The translations under genes and the position numbers were made by a program. Below are positions 7,128-16,316 of a DNA stretch of 64,000 bases, piece by piece. Each line of letters opens with the position of its first letter. The stretch's first letter is position 1. The notes below the pieces were generated by a model. That model saw nothing but the letters and a program-made list of their open reading frames with translations. It searched no databases and was not told the origin of the DNA. This stretch comes from GCA-2737725 sp033763995 (GTDB lineage Bacteria > Pseudomonadota > Alphaproteobacteria > Rhodospirillales > Rhodospirillaceae): contig JANRJL010000009.1 in NCBI GenBank assembly GCA_033763995.1, positions 41,813 through 105,812 of the forward strand, given 5' to 3'.

Positions 7128-8006
7128 TCACGCACCGCGCTTGGCCGATTTCATGCGGTCTTTCAAGGGCTTAGGGGGCGCCTCGGGCAGCACGCCGCTT
7201 TGGCGGCGGGGCCGGTCGTCCCGGCGGCCATAGCGCAGTTCCTTGACGATGCCGTGGAAGGTGCGCACTTCCTGCTCGGTCAGCTCGGCGCGCTGCAGCA
7301 TGTTGCGGATATTGATGGTCATCTGGCCGCGCATTTCTTCGTTGCGCATGAAGCCGCAGTTCACCAATTCCTCCTCCAGGTGCTCGAACAGGCCCAGCAG
7401 CATGTCTTTGCCGGCGGGCGCGGTGCGGTTGAAGATCATGTCGGCTTGGGGGCCGTCGTAGCCCGCCTGGAACCACTCGTAGGCCGTGATGAGCACGGCT
7501 TGCGCGAGGTTGATGGAGTTGTAGTCGGGGTTCATGGGAATTTCGACGATGGTATCGCACAGCGCGATCTCGGCGCTGGTCAGCCCGTGGCGCTCGCGCC
7601 CGAACAGAATGCCGAGTTTTTTGCCCGCTGCCGCATGGCCGCGCATGTCGGCGGCCGCGCCCTTGGCGGTGAAGATGGGCTTGATCATCTCGCGCCGGCG
7701 CGCCGTGGTGGCGTAGACGCGCTGCAAATCGGCGGTGGCTTCTTCCAGCGTGGCGAAACGCTGCGCCGTTTCGAGAATTTTCGCCCCACCCACGGACGCC
7801 GCCACGGCCTTGTCGCATTGCCAGTCCACCTGCGGATCGACGAGGCGCAGCTCGGTCAGCGCGCAGTTCATCATGGCGCGGGCCGTGGTGCCGATGTTTT
7901 CGGCCAGGCGCGGCTCCATGAGAATGACGCAAGGCGCGTTGGCCGCCACCTTCACGCGAAGGCGGGCCTTGTCCTGCTTGGCCGGGGCATTGGGGCTGCG
8001 GGTCAT
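7128..8006 (-). CDS. trmJ: tRNA (cytidine/uridine-2'-O-)-methyltransferase TrmJ
   Basis: A 292-residue SPOUT-class methyltransferase. The three SpoU motifs are visible: NIGTTARAMMNC near residue 37, ILFGRERHGLTSAEI near 132, and IPMNPDYNSINLAQAV near 155, which form the trefoil knot that binds S-adenosylmethionine. TrmJ modifies position 32 of tRNA anticodon loops. The basic C-terminal tail is less conserved. It lies upstream of rpsD on the same strand with about 190 bp between, and no clear operon. Confidence 0.9.
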   Translation of the reverse strand: MTRSPNAPAKQDKARLRVKVAANAPCVILMEPRLAENIGTTARAMMNCALTELRLVDPQVDWQCDKAVAASVGGAKILETAQRFATLEEATADLQRVYATTARRREMIKPIFTAKGAAADMRGHAAAGKKLGILFGRERHGLTSAEIALCDTIVEIPMNPDYNSINLAQAVLITAYEWFQAGYDGPQADMIFNRTAPAGKDMLLGLFEHLEEELVNCGFMRNEEMRGQMTINIRNMLQRAELTEQEVRTFHGIVKELRYGRRDDRPRRQSGVLPEAPPKPLKDRMKSAKRGA

Positions 8007-8099
8007 GGTTAAGTTGCTTCAATACACCCCAATGTCATCGCCCGACGTCCGACCAAAGGTCGGCCCAAGTTCCCGCCCGCCATATTCTATGGCGGGTGG

Positions 8100-8152
8100 C
8101 GGGCGATCCAGAGTTTTTTTGTTGACTGTGGAGCAACATACCCTGGATTCCT
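8100..8152. repeat. RPT-B-like repeat
   Basis: GATCCAGAG followed by a seven-T run (8103-8118), then CCTGGATTCC (about 8140-8150), repeats the pattern at 3500-3545. The region 8040-8090 also holds small palindromes (GGTCGGCC, GGCGGG). It fills the divergent gap between trmJ and the PepSY gene. Confidence 0.45.
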
Positions 8153-8241
8153 CTTTGTCGCGCGCCTCCGGCACGACCGCGGGGAATGACAGATGAGTTT
8201 GTTTCTCGATCAGTTTATCATGCGATCAGGGGAGAATGCGC

Positions 8242-9363
8242 ATGGTCACGAAGTTCCGCGCCGGTTGGCTGCTGTTTCACCGCTGGGTCGGCATCGTGCT
8301 GGGCATCGTCATCGCGGTGCTGGGGGTGTCGGGCTCGCTCCTGGTGTTCGACACCGAAATCGACGCGGCGCTGAACCCGCACCTGCTGCGCGTGCAGCCT
8401 GCGGGCACGCCCCGAAGCTTCGATGCCATCGTCCAGGCCGCGGCCGACGCCCACCCCGGCTGGACGCCGCGCTACCTGCAGCGCGGCAGCGACGACCCGA
8501 CTGCCTCCGTCATGGTGCTGCTGCGCGACGGGGCCCAAGCCGAGAAGCAGGTGTTCGTGAACCCCTACACGTTGGCGGTGCTGGGCGAACGCTCGGGGAT
8601 GTCGGCCATCGCCCTGGTGCGGCACATCCACGGCGAGCTGCTGATGGGCGAGGCGGTGGGCGGCACCATCGTCGGCGTGCTGTCGTTCCTGTGCGCGGCG
8701 TTCTTCATCGCCGGGGCGGTGCTGTGGTGGCCGGCCAAGGGCGGCGTCAAGCGCGCGCTGACGATCAAGATCGGCTCCGAGACACCGCGCCTGATGCGCG
8801 AGTTGCACAACGTCTTCGGCGCGGGACCGGCGGTGCTGTTCATCCTGGCGTCGATCACCGTGCCGCCGCTGGTGTGGATGGGCTCGACCGACGGCGGCGG
8901 CGGAGGTTCCGGCTCCGGCGCGGGTGGACCCGCGCGCGAGGGCGCGCCACCTCAAGCCCCGGCCCAAGCCCCGCCGCAGACCCCGCCGCGCATGTTGACC
9001 TGGGACGAAGCCGCCGCCTTCGCCGCGACCGAGGCGCCCGGCCAGTACGTGGGCCTCATCCTGCGCCAAGAGGGCCCGCGCGGCATCTACATGGTGCGCT
9101 TCTGGCCGCCGGGCGAGACCGGCGTGTCGAAACAAAGCAACGTCATCATGCCGCTCGCGGGCGGGCGCATCATCCGCGTGCAGCGCCCGGCGCCCTTCTC
9201 GCCCGCGTCGATTTATAAAACCGACTTCGCCGCCAACGTCCACTCCGGCGCGATCCTGGGCTTGCCGGGGCGCCTCGTCATGTTCGCGGCGGGACTTTTC
9301 CTGCCGGTGCTGTTCGTCACCGGGCTCGCGATGTGGTGGATGAAACGGCGGCGGGCGGTTTAG
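8242..9363 (+). CDS. PepSY-associated transmembrane protein (PiuB-like)
   Basis: A 373-residue inner-membrane protein of the PepSY-TM family, often linked to siderophore or ferric iron reduction. A membrane segment begins at about residue 8 (WLLFHRWVGIVLGIVIAVLG), two or three more lie near 150-215 and one at the C-terminus. Histidines in or near helices (LLFHRWVG, VRHIHGELL, MRELHNVFG, ANVHSGAILG) are typical and may bind haem. A Pro/Ala/Gly-rich linker is near 215-250. The second ATG (8242) is chosen because AGGGGAG sits seven bases before it. Its stop overlaps that of uup. Confidence 0.85.
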   Translation: MVTKFRAGWLLFHRWVGIVLGIVIAVLGVSGSLLVFDTEIDAALNPHLLRVQPAGTPRSFDAIVQAAADAHPGWTPRYLQRGSDDPTASVMVLLRDGAQAEKQVFVNPYTLAVLGERSGMSAIALVRHIHGELLMGEAVGGTIVGVLSFLCAAFFIAGAVLWWPAKGGVKRALTIKIGSETPRLMRELHNVFGAGPAVLFILASITVPPLVWMGSTDGGGGGSGSGAGGPAREGAPPQAPAQAPPQTPPRMLTWDEAAAFAATEAPGQYVGLILRQEGPRGIYMVRFWPPGETGVSKQSNVIMPLAGGRIIRVQRPAPFSPASIYKTDFAANVHSGAILGLPGRLVMFAAGLFLPVLFVTGLAMWWMKRRRAV

Positions 9364-11213
9364 CTCACCTTCATCTCTTCCTTCAGCAACTCCAGCTCCA
9401 GCCATTGGTGCTCGGCGGCGTCGAGGTCGGCTTGGGCCTTGGCCAGCGCCGCTGTAGTGGCCTCAAACTTGGCGCGGTCTTTCGCAAATAAACTTCCGTC
9501 GTCCAGCCGCGCCTGCAGGCGCGCGATGTCGGCCTCAAGCTGCTCCATGCGCGCGGGCAATGTTTTCATGGCGTGAGTCTGCGCGAAGGTGAGTTTCACC
9601 TTCTTGGGCGCGGCCAGTGGCGGCGGAGCATCGGCGGTCTCGGGCTTGGCCGGTTTCGCGACCGCCGCCGTGGCCTTTGCTTCCGAAGCCACGACACCGG
9701 CGCCACGCTGGGCCACCATGTCCGAATACCCGCCCGCATAGACCTGCCACTCGCCCGGGCTCTCCCAGGCGATCACGACATCGACGGTGCGGTCGAGGAA
9801 GTCGCGGTCGTGACTGACAAGGATCACCGTGCCGGGATAATCCGCGATCATCTCCTGCAACAGGTCGAGCGTTTCGAGATCCAAGTCGTTGGTGGGCTCG
9901 TCCAGCACCAGCACATTGGAGGGCAAGGCCAGCGCGCGGGCGAGCATCAACCGGCCGCGCTCGCCGCCCGACAGCGCGCCCACGGGCGTCTTGGCCTGCT
10001 CGGGCGTGAACAGAAAATCCTTCATGTAGCCGATGACGTGGCGCCGGACGCCGCCCACCTCGACCACGTCGCCGTGACCGCGCGTCAGCGCATCGCGCAG
10101 TTGCAGTTCGGGGTCCAGGTCCTCGCGGCCCTGGTCGAGCGTGACCATCCGCAGGTTCTCGCCCAGCCGCAGCTTGCCCGCGTCGGGGGCGAGCATGCCC
10201 GTGAGCAGGTTGACCAGCGTGGTCTTGCCGGCACCGTTGGGGCCGACGATGCCGACGCGCTCGCCGCGCATGACGCGGATGGAAAAATCTTTCACGATGG
10301 TTCGCGGCGCGCCGCCGTCCGGCGCCGCGAATGACTTGAACACATTCTCCGCCTCGACGATCAGCTTGGCCGACTGCTCGGCCTCGGTGACCGCCAGGTT
10401 CACCGTGCCCTGGGCACGGCGGCGGTTCTTGCGCTCGTCGCGCAGGGCCTGCAACTGGGCGACGCGCCGCACGTTGCGCTTCCGCCGCCCCGAAACGCCG
10501 TGCACGATCCAGTCCTGCTCGCGGGCGATCTTGCGGTCGAGCTTGTGGGCCTCGCGTTCCTCCAGCTCCAGCATCTCGTCGCGCCAGGGCTCGAATTCGC
10601 CGAAACTTTTTTCAACCGTGCGCACAATCCCACGATCCAGCCAGGCGGTGGAGCGCGACAGCACGGTGAGAAAGCGCCGGTCGTGGCTGATGAGCACGAG
10701 GGCCGAGCGCGAACCCGCGAGCTCGCTTTCCAGCCACGCGATACCGGGCAAGTCGAGATGGTTGGTGGGCTCGTCCAGCAGCAGCACGTCGGGCTCGGGC
10801 GCCAGCACACGAGCGAGCGCGACGCGGCGCTGCTCGCCGCCCGACAAGGTGGCGGGGTTTTCCTCGCCGGTGAGGCCGAGCCGTTCCAATAGATAGCGCG
10901 CGCGGTAGGGGTCTTCGTCGTCGTCGAGACCCTCGGTCACGTAGTCGAGCGTGCTGGCATGGCCCGAAAGGTCGGGTTCTTGCGGCAAATAGCGGATGGC
11001 GACACCTTGACGCACAACGCGCTCCCCGCGCTCGGCCTCCACCAGACCGCCGGCGATTTTCAGCAGCGTCGATTTGCCCGAGCCGTTGCGGCCCACGAGG
11101 CACAGGCGCGCGCGTTCCTCGACAGCCAGCGCGGCGCCGGCCAGCAGCGGCGGCCCGCCGAAGGAGAGGTGGACGTCTTGCAGGACGAGCAAGGGTGCGG
11201 GCATCTCGGACAT
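9360..11213 (-). CDS. uup: ABC-F ATPase, Uup type
   Basis: A 617-residue cytosolic ABC-F protein with two ATPase domains and no membrane part. Walker A motifs are GRNGSGKST and GPNGAGKTT, signatures LSGGEQRR and LSGGERGR, Walker B LLLDEPTNHLD and LVLDEPTNDLD. The C-terminal coiled coil (KTLPARMEQLEADIARLQ onwards) is the DNA-binding/ribosome-contact tail typical of Uup. Such proteins act on ribosomes or recombination intermediates. The gene follows gltX on the same strand with 46 bp between, possibly co-transcribed. Confidence 0.9.
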   Translation of the reverse strand: MSEMPAPLLVLQDVHLSFGGPPLLAGAALAVEERARLCLVGRNGSGKSTLLKIAGGLVEAERGERVVRQGVAIRYLPQEPDLSGHASTLDYVTEGLDDDEDPYRARYLLERLGLTGEENPATLSGGEQRRVALARVLAPEPDVLLLDEPTNHLDLPGIAWLESELAGSRSALVLISHDRRFLTVLSRSTAWLDRGIVRTVEKSFGEFEPWRDEMLELEEREAHKLDRKIAREQDWIVHGVSGRRKRNVRRVAQLQALRDERKNRRRAQGTVNLAVTEAEQSAKLIVEAENVFKSFAAPDGGAPRTIVKDFSIRVMRGERVGIVGPNGAGKTTLVNLLTGMLAPDAGKLRLGENLRMVTLDQGREDLDPELQLRDALTRGHGDVVEVGGVRRHVIGYMKDFLFTPEQAKTPVGALSGGERGRLMLARALALPSNVLVLDEPTNDLDLETLDLLQEMIADYPGTVILVSHDRDFLDRTVDVVIAWESPGEWQVYAGGYSDMVAQRGAGVVASEAKATAAVAKPAKPETADAPPPLAAPKKVKLTFAQTHAMKTLPARMEQLEADIARLQARLDDGSLFAKDRAKFEATTAALAKAQADLDAAEHQWLELELLKEEMKVS

Positions 11214-11259
11214 CCAAGGGTTACGCCGCGACGATATGCCGGGGCGGGCGCGGTGTGAC

Positions 11260-12618
11260 TTACGCGGTCACCCCACTCAACCGCTTCATCGCTCGCTCGC
11301 GGCCGATGAGCGGCAACAATAATTTAAGCTCGGGGCCGTGGGGCAAGCCCGTCAGCGCCATGTGCAGCGGCAGGAAGAGCCCCTTGCCCTTGCGCCCGCT
11401 CGCGTCCTTCACCTTGTCGGTCCAGGCCCCCCAGGTGGTTTCATCCCACGGCTCGGGCGGCAGCAGCCCGCGCGCCTGGTCGATGAAGGTCGTGTCCTCG
11501 ATGCTGGGCGCGTGGGGCGCGAAGCAGATTTGCCACCATCCATAAGCTTCGCTGAATTTTTGCAGGTTGCCGCGCACGGCGTTCCAGAATTTCTCGCCGA
11601 TCTTGTCCAGCTCCGCCTTGGGCAAGCCCAGCGCATCAAGACGCGGCCGGGCGGCGGCATAGGACATGTCGTGAAGCACTTTGGCGTTGAGGAACTCGAG
11701 GTCATGCGGATCGAACTTGGGCGTGGCGCGCCCATAGTGCGTGATGTCGAACTCGGCGATGAGCTGCGCCATGTCGGCCCGGGCCTCGATGGCGTCCGAC
11801 GAGCCCAGCTTGGCGACGTGGCTGACGATGGCCATGGGCTCGATGCCGTTCTCGCGCAGGTCGGCGAGCGACAGTGACCCCATGCGCTTGGACAGGCCCT
11901 TGCCTGCCGCGTCCACCAACAGCGGCAAGTGGCCGAAGTGGGGCAAAGGCGCGGCGCTGAGCGCGCGCCAAATCTGAATTTGCACGGCGGTGTTGGTGAC
12001 GTGGTCCTCGCCGCGCACGATATGCGTCATGGCCATGTCGATGTCGTCGACGACGCTGGGCATCATGTAGAGAAACGTGCCGTCCTCGCGCTGCAGCACG
12101 GGGTCGGACAGGTGCTCGCCGTGATAAACGCAGCGCCCGCGCACGAAATCGTCCCAGGCGATCTCGCCCGCCTCAATTGAAAATCTCCAATGCGGCTTGC
12201 GGCCCTCGGCCTCATGCTTGGCGCGGTCGGCCTCCGTCAGTTCGTGTTCGGCATGCTTATAGAGCGGCGGCTTGCCGGCCTTGAGTTGCAGCTTGCGCTT
12301 GAACTCCAATTCGTCGGGCGTCTCGTAGCAGGGGTACAGGCGGCCCAACGACTTCAGCCTCTCGGCGGCGGCGACATAGGCCGGAATACGCGCCGATTGA
12401 TGCTCCTTGCGCGTCCACGTGAGTCCCAGCCACGCCAAATCGCGCTCGATGGCGGCGGTGAATTCGGGCTTGGAGCGCGCCGTGTCGGTGTCGTCGATGC
12501 GCAGGATGAATTGCCCGCCCAGCTTTTGCGCGAACAGCCAATTGATCACGGCGGGCCTTGCATTGCCGATGTGCAACAGCCCGGTGGGACTGGGCGCGAA
12601 GCGGAAGGTGGGCGTCAT
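11260..12618 (-). CDS. gltX: Glutamyl-tRNA synthetase
   Basis: A 452-residue class I aminoacyl-tRNA synthetase. The nucleotide-binding motif is RFAPSPTGLLHIGN (HIGN in place of HIGH, normal for this enzyme), IDDTDTARSK follows, and the second motif is KGLSKRMGS. It charges tRNA-Glu, or perhaps tRNA-Gln before amidation. Many alphaproteobacteria carry two GluRS genes and this could be either one. RPT-like palindromes lie just upstream, between it and nadE. Confidence 0.92.
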   Translation of the reverse strand: MTPTFRFAPSPTGLLHIGNARPAVINWLFAQKLGGQFILRIDDTDTARSKPEFTAAIERDLAWLGLTWTRKEHQSARIPAYVAAAERLKSLGRLYPCYETPDELEFKRKLQLKAGKPPLYKHAEHELTEADRAKHEAEGRKPHWRFSIEAGEIAWDDFVRGRCVYHGEHLSDPVLQREDGTFLYMMPSVVDDIDMAMTHIVRGEDHVTNTAVQIQIWRALSAAPLPHFGHLPLLVDAAGKGLSKRMGSLSLADLRENGIEPMAIVSHVAKLGSSDAIEARADMAQLIAEFDITHYGRATPKFDPHDLEFLNAKVLHDMSYAAARPRLDALGLPKAELDKIGEKFWNAVRGNLQKFSEAYGWWQICFAPHAPSIEDTTFIDQARGLLPPEPWDETTWGAWTDKVKDASGRKGKGLFLPLHMALTGLPHGPELKLLLPLIGRERAMKRLSGVTA

Positions 12619-12642
12619 GGAGTATGGCTCGCTTGGTCAACG

Positions 12643-12750
12643 ACCCCCTCACCCCAACCCTCTCCCACGAGGGGAGAGGGAGGCCCAGCCGCGCGACACT
12701 CCACCTCTCCCCTTGTGGGAGAGGTCGACACGAAGTGTCGGGTGAGGGGG
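12643..12750. repeat. REP-type compound palindrome
   Basis: CCCCTCACCC near 12644 pairs with GGGTGAGGGG near 12741-12750. Inside are further stems (CTCTCCC with GGGAGAG; CCTCTCCCCTTGTGGGAGAGG at about 12703-12723). The layout resembles the palindromic repeats common in high-GC proteobacteria; a related CCCTCTCCCGC hairpin is at 21095-21118. Confidence 0.7.
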
Positions 12751-12769
12751 ATCAATTCGTGCACGTACC

Positions 12770-14449
12770 TCACGGCGCTGCTCCGTCATCCTGAAAGCCG
12801 TTGGTGATCGGATAGCGGTAGTCGCGTCCGAAGGCGAGGTGCGTGATCTTCACGCCGGGCGGCGCTTGGCGGCGCTTGTACTCGGCGGTCTTGAGCATCT
12901 TGTAGACGCGGCGCACGGTGGCGAGGTCGTGGCCGCGCGCGGCGACCTCGGCCACGCCCGCCTCGTCCTCGATCAAGCCATGCAAAATGGCGTCGAGCAC
13001 GTCATAGGGCGGCAGCGTGTCCTGGTCTTTCTGGTTGGGCTTCAGTTCCGCCGTGGGCGGCTTGGTGATGACATTCTCGGGCATCACCGGGCCCGCCGGG
13101 CCCAAGGCACCCTCGGGCTTGTGAGCATTGCGCCATTTGCTGAGCGCAAACACGGTGGTCTTGTAAACGTCCTTGATGACGGCGTAGCCGCCGCACATGT
13201 CGCCGTAGAGCGTGGCGTAGCCGGTGGACATCTCGCTTTTGTTGCCGGTGGACAGCACCATCTTGCCGAACTTGTTGGACAACGCCATCAGCGCCATGCC
13301 GCGCGCGCGCGACTGCAAGTTTTCCTCGGTGATGTCGGGCTTGGCCCCGGCGAACAGCGGACCCAACATATTTTCGTAGGCCTTCATGGCCGGGCCGATG
13401 TCGATGGTGTCAAGCCGCACACCCAGCAGCTTGGCCACGGCGGCGGCATCGTCCAGGCTTTCCCGGCTGGTGTAGGGCGAGGGCATCATCACGCAGTGCA
13501 CCTTGTCGGGGCCCAGGGCGTCGGCGGCGATGGCGGCGCAAAGCGCGCTGTCAATGCCGCCCGAGAGACCCAGCACCACGCCGGGGAATTTGTTTTTGCG
13601 CACGTAGTCGCCCAAGCCCAGCATCAGCGCGCGGTAAATGTTCTCCATGCGCGTCAGGGGCTTGGCGGGTGCGACAGGCGCGCAGGCCCAACCCTTGGCG
13701 CCCTTGGTCCAGGTTGTCATCGTCAGCGCCGGCGTCCAGGCGGGCATTTGCACCGCGAGGCCGCGGTCGGCATTGAGCGCGAAAGACGCGCCGTCAAACA
13801 CCAGATCGTCCTGGCCGGAAACTTGGTTCACATAGATCAGCGGCAGCTTGGTTTCGCCGACACGGGCCACCGCATGGTTGAGCCGCACGTCGGGCTTTTC
13901 GACGTCAAAGGGCGAGCCATTGGGCACGATCAGCATTTCCGCGCCCGATTCCATCAGCGTCTCGGCGATGTCGTCGAACCACATGTCCTCGCAGATCATG
14001 AGGCCCAGGCGGATGCCGCGCACGACGATGGGTCCCGGCGCCGGGCCCGAGGCGAACACGCGCTTTTCGTCGAACACGCCGTAGTTGGGCAGATGGTGCT
14101 TGAAGCGCACGGCGGCGACGATGCCGCCATCGAGCACGAGGCCGGCGTTGAAGGTGCGCTCGGCGTCCTTGCCTTCGCCGCGCCAGGGCGCGCCGACGAT
14201 CATCGCGGGGCCGTTGTCGGCGGTATCCTTGGCCAGATCGTGCGCGGCCTTGGCCACGGCATCCAGGAACGCGGGGCGATAGACCAAGTCCTCCGGCGGA
14301 TAGCCGGAGATCGAAAGCTCGGGGAACACCACCAGGTCGGCCTTGGCCTTGGCGGCTTCCGCGCGCGCAGCCCGGATCAGCGCCGTGTTACCGGCGATGT
14401 CCCCAACCGTGGGGTCGATCTGAGCGAGGGCGATGGTGAGCGTGGACAA
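12770..14449 (-). CDS. nadE: NAD+ synthase, glutamine-hydrolysing
   Basis: A 559-residue two-domain enzyme. The N-terminal nitrilase-type amidase (residues 1-260) has the glutamate of VVFPELSISGYP, the lysine of FKHHLPNYGVFDE and a catalytic cysteine in MICEDMWF; the C-terminal synthetase has the PP-loop LGLSGGIDSALCA and STGNKSEMSTGY. It converts nicotinate adenine dinucleotide to NAD+ with glutamine. The TTG at 14449 is preferred because it follows CAGGACG and gives the family's normal N-terminus (STLTIALAQ); an ATG eight codons earlier (14473) is the alternative. Confidence 0.94.
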   Translation of the reverse strand: MSTLTIALAQIDPTVGDIAGNTALIRAARAEAAKAKADLVVFPELSISGYPPEDLVYRPAFLDAVAKAAHDLAKDTADNGPAMIVGAPWRGEGKDAERTFNAGLVLDGGIVAAVRFKHHLPNYGVFDEKRVFASGPAPGPIVVRGIRLGLMICEDMWFDDIAETLMESGAEMLIVPNGSPFDVEKPDVRLNHAVARVGETKLPLIYVNQVSGQDDLVFDGASFALNADRGLAVQMPAWTPALTMTTWTKGAKGWACAPVAPAKPLTRMENIYRALMLGLGDYVRKNKFPGVVLGLSGGIDSALCAAIAADALGPDKVHCVMMPSPYTSRESLDDAAAVAKLLGVRLDTIDIGPAMKAYENMLGPLFAGAKPDITEENLQSRARGMALMALSNKFGKMVLSTGNKSEMSTGYATLYGDMCGGYAVIKDVYKTTVFALSKWRNAHKPEGALGPAGPVMPENVITKPPTAELKPNQKDQDTLPPYDVLDAILHGLIEDEAGVAEVAARGHDLATVRRVYKMLKTAEYKRRQAPPGVKITHLAFGRDYRYPITNGFQDDGAAP

Positions 14450-14503
14450 GATACGTCCTGAACAATGAGTCACCCGGACCAGCCGGGTGACGACGGAGAG
14501 AAG

Positions 14504-15907
14504 TTATTGCGCGGCGGCGATCTGTTGCTCCTTGCGCGATTGCAGCAGCCGCGCGCGTTCGTCCTTCAGCATTTCGGCGACAAGGAAGGCCAGTTCCAAG
14601 GCTTGGCTGGCGTTCAAACGCGGGTCGCAGTGGGTGTGGTAACGGTCGCCGAGTCTGGCTTCCGTGATGGCCTGGGCGCCGCCGACGCATTCGGTGACGT
14701 CCTTGCCGGTGAGTTCGAAATGCACGCCGCCGGCATGGCTACCCTCGGCGCGGTGCACGCCGAAGAAGGCCTTGGTCTCGGCCAGGATGCGGTCGAACTG
14801 GCGGGTCTTGTAGCCGGTGTTGCTCTTCATGGTGTTGGCGTGCATCGGATCGCACACCCAGACCACGTTGCGGCCCTCGCGCTTGGCGGCGCGGATCAGC
14901 GCCGGCAGGTTGTCCGACAGCTTCTCGGCCCCCATGCGGGTGATCAGCGTCAGGCGCCCCGGCTCGTTGCCCGGGTTGAGCGCGTCGCACAGCGCCAGCA
15001 ACTCGTCGGGCTTCACCGTCGGGCCGATCTTGATGCCGATGGGGTTGTTGATGCCCCGGAAGTATTCGATGTGGGCGCCGTCCAGTTGGCGCGTGCGCTC
15101 GCCGATCCACACGAAGTGCGCCGAGCAGGCGTACCATTGGCCCGTGGTGCTATCGATGCGCGTGAGCGCCTCCTCGTAAGGCAGCAGCAGCGCCTCGTGC
15201 GAGGTGTAGAACTCCGTCTCGCGGATCTGCGGCACGGTGTCGCCCGTGAGGCCGCAGGCTTCCATGAAGGCCAGCGTTTCCTGGATGCGATCGGCGAAAC
15301 GGCGATACTTCTCGATCTGCACTTCGTCCTTGACGAAGCCCAGCGTCCACTGATGGACCTTGTGCAGGTCGGCGTAGCCGCCCTGCGCGAAGGCGCGCAG
15401 CAGGTTCAGCGTGGCGGCCGACTGGTTGTAGGCCTGCACCATGCGCGCGGGGTCGGGGCGGCGCGCGTCGGGCGTGAACTCCATGCCGTTGACGTTGTCG
15501 CCCCGGTACGAGGGCAACTCGACGCCGTCGACGGTTTCCGTGGGCGCCGAACGCGGCTTGGCGAACTGCCCGGCCAGGCGGCCCAACTTCACGATCGGCA
15601 TGGCGGCGCCGAAGGTCAGCACCACGGCCATTTGCAGCAGCACGCGGAAGGTGTCGCGGATGTTGTCGGGATGGAACTCGGCGAAGCTCTCGGCGCAGTC
15701 GCCGCCCTGCAGCAGAAATGCGTTGCCCTCGGCGACGCGGGCGAGCCCGGCCTTCAGGCGGCGCGCTTCGCCCGCGAACACCAGCGGCGGATAGCCGCGC
15801 AGGGTTTTCTCGGCGGCCTCCAGCGCGGCCTTGTCCGGATACTCCGGGACCTGCTGGATCGGCTTCGCTCGCCAACTATCGCGGTTCCACTTCAACGCCG
15901 TGGCCAT
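14504..15907 (-). CDS. 3-deoxy-7-phosphoheptulonate synthase, class II
   Basis: A 467-residue class II (plant-type) DAHP synthase, the first enzyme of the shikimate pathway, condensing PEP with erythrose 4-phosphate. Typical stretches are WNRDSWRAKPIQQVPEYPD at the N-terminus, FLLQGGDCAESF, GRLAGQFAKPRS, and VWVCDPMHANT. The start at 15907 has GGAAGGG seven bases upstream and gives the canonical start MATALKW; the extra in-frame codons above it are not conserved-looking. Monocistronic by spacing. Confidence 0.94.
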   Translation of the reverse strand: MATALKWNRDSWRAKPIQQVPEYPDKAALEAAEKTLRGYPPLVFAGEARRLKAGLARVAEGNAFLLQGGDCAESFAEFHPDNIRDTFRVLLQMAVVLTFGAAMPIVKLGRLAGQFAKPRSAPTETVDGVELPSYRGDNVNGMEFTPDARRPDPARMVQAYNQSAATLNLLRAFAQGGYADLHKVHQWTLGFVKDEVQIEKYRRFADRIQETLAFMEACGLTGDTVPQIRETEFYTSHEALLLPYEEALTRIDSTTGQWYACSAHFVWIGERTRQLDGAHIEYFRGINNPIGIKIGPTVKPDELLALCDALNPGNEPGRLTLITRMGAEKLSDNLPALIRAAKREGRNVVWVCDPMHANTMKSNTGYKTRQFDRILAETKAFFGVHRAEGSHAGGVHFELTGKDVTECVGGAQAITEARLGDRYHTHCDPRLNASQALELAFLVAEMLKDERARLLQSRKEQQIAAAQ

Positions 15908-16276
15908 CACAAACCCTTCCGTCGCCCCCAAAAAACCGGGGCAAAATTTGAGGCGGTGATATAGCCGCTGGAGCCCATAAACGCCAGCCGCACCGCCCAT
16001 CGCCATCCATGGCCGGGCACACGGAGCGGCTGAAAAACCGCCCCAAGGCCTGCTCGCCTGTTCCGCCTGTTATTTCAGGAAGGGTTCCTTAAATAACAGG
16101 CACTTAGGCGAGTCGGTTTTCGCCCATTGGTTGAAAACCGCGCCAGCCGCTGAGAACCCGCCTGTTTGGGCGAGTCACCGGCGACCAGGACGAATGATAG
16201 CATATTCGCGGGTCCTGGGCGCGCCCGCGCGTGAGGGACGCGAACCGGGCGGGCGCAAAAAAGCGCGGCTTGAATG
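15908..16276. other. Gene-free stretch with palindromes upstream of the CopG/MazF module
   Basis: No coding sequence is supported. It contains the RPT-C copy listed next, a second small stem CGGTTTTC (16114-16121) with GAAAACCG (16133-16140), and the start-proximal region of the DAHP synthase gene. No promoter is obvious by eye before the operator array. Confidence 0.5.
16053..16112. repeat. RPT-C palindromic repeat, copy 2
   Basis: CTCGCCT (16053-16059) pairs with AGGCGAG (16106-16112), CCTGTTATTT (16066-16075) with AAATAACAGG (16091-16100), and AGGAA with TTCCT inside. The core 16056-16101 is almost identical to 3710-3754. Confidence 0.8.
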
Positions 16277-16306
16277 ATACGTATTGAATACGTATTCTAT
16301 ACGTAT
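16277..16306 (+). promoter_or_regulatory. Triple operator of the CopG/MazF module
   Basis: Three exact copies of the 8-bp palindrome ATACGTAT start at 16277, 16288 and 16299, exactly 11 bp apart, so all face the same side of the helix. This is what a ribbon-helix-helix repressor binding cooperatively would need. The array ends just before the antitoxin start. Confidence 0.75.
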
Positions 16307-16316
16307 GCGCAAGAAA

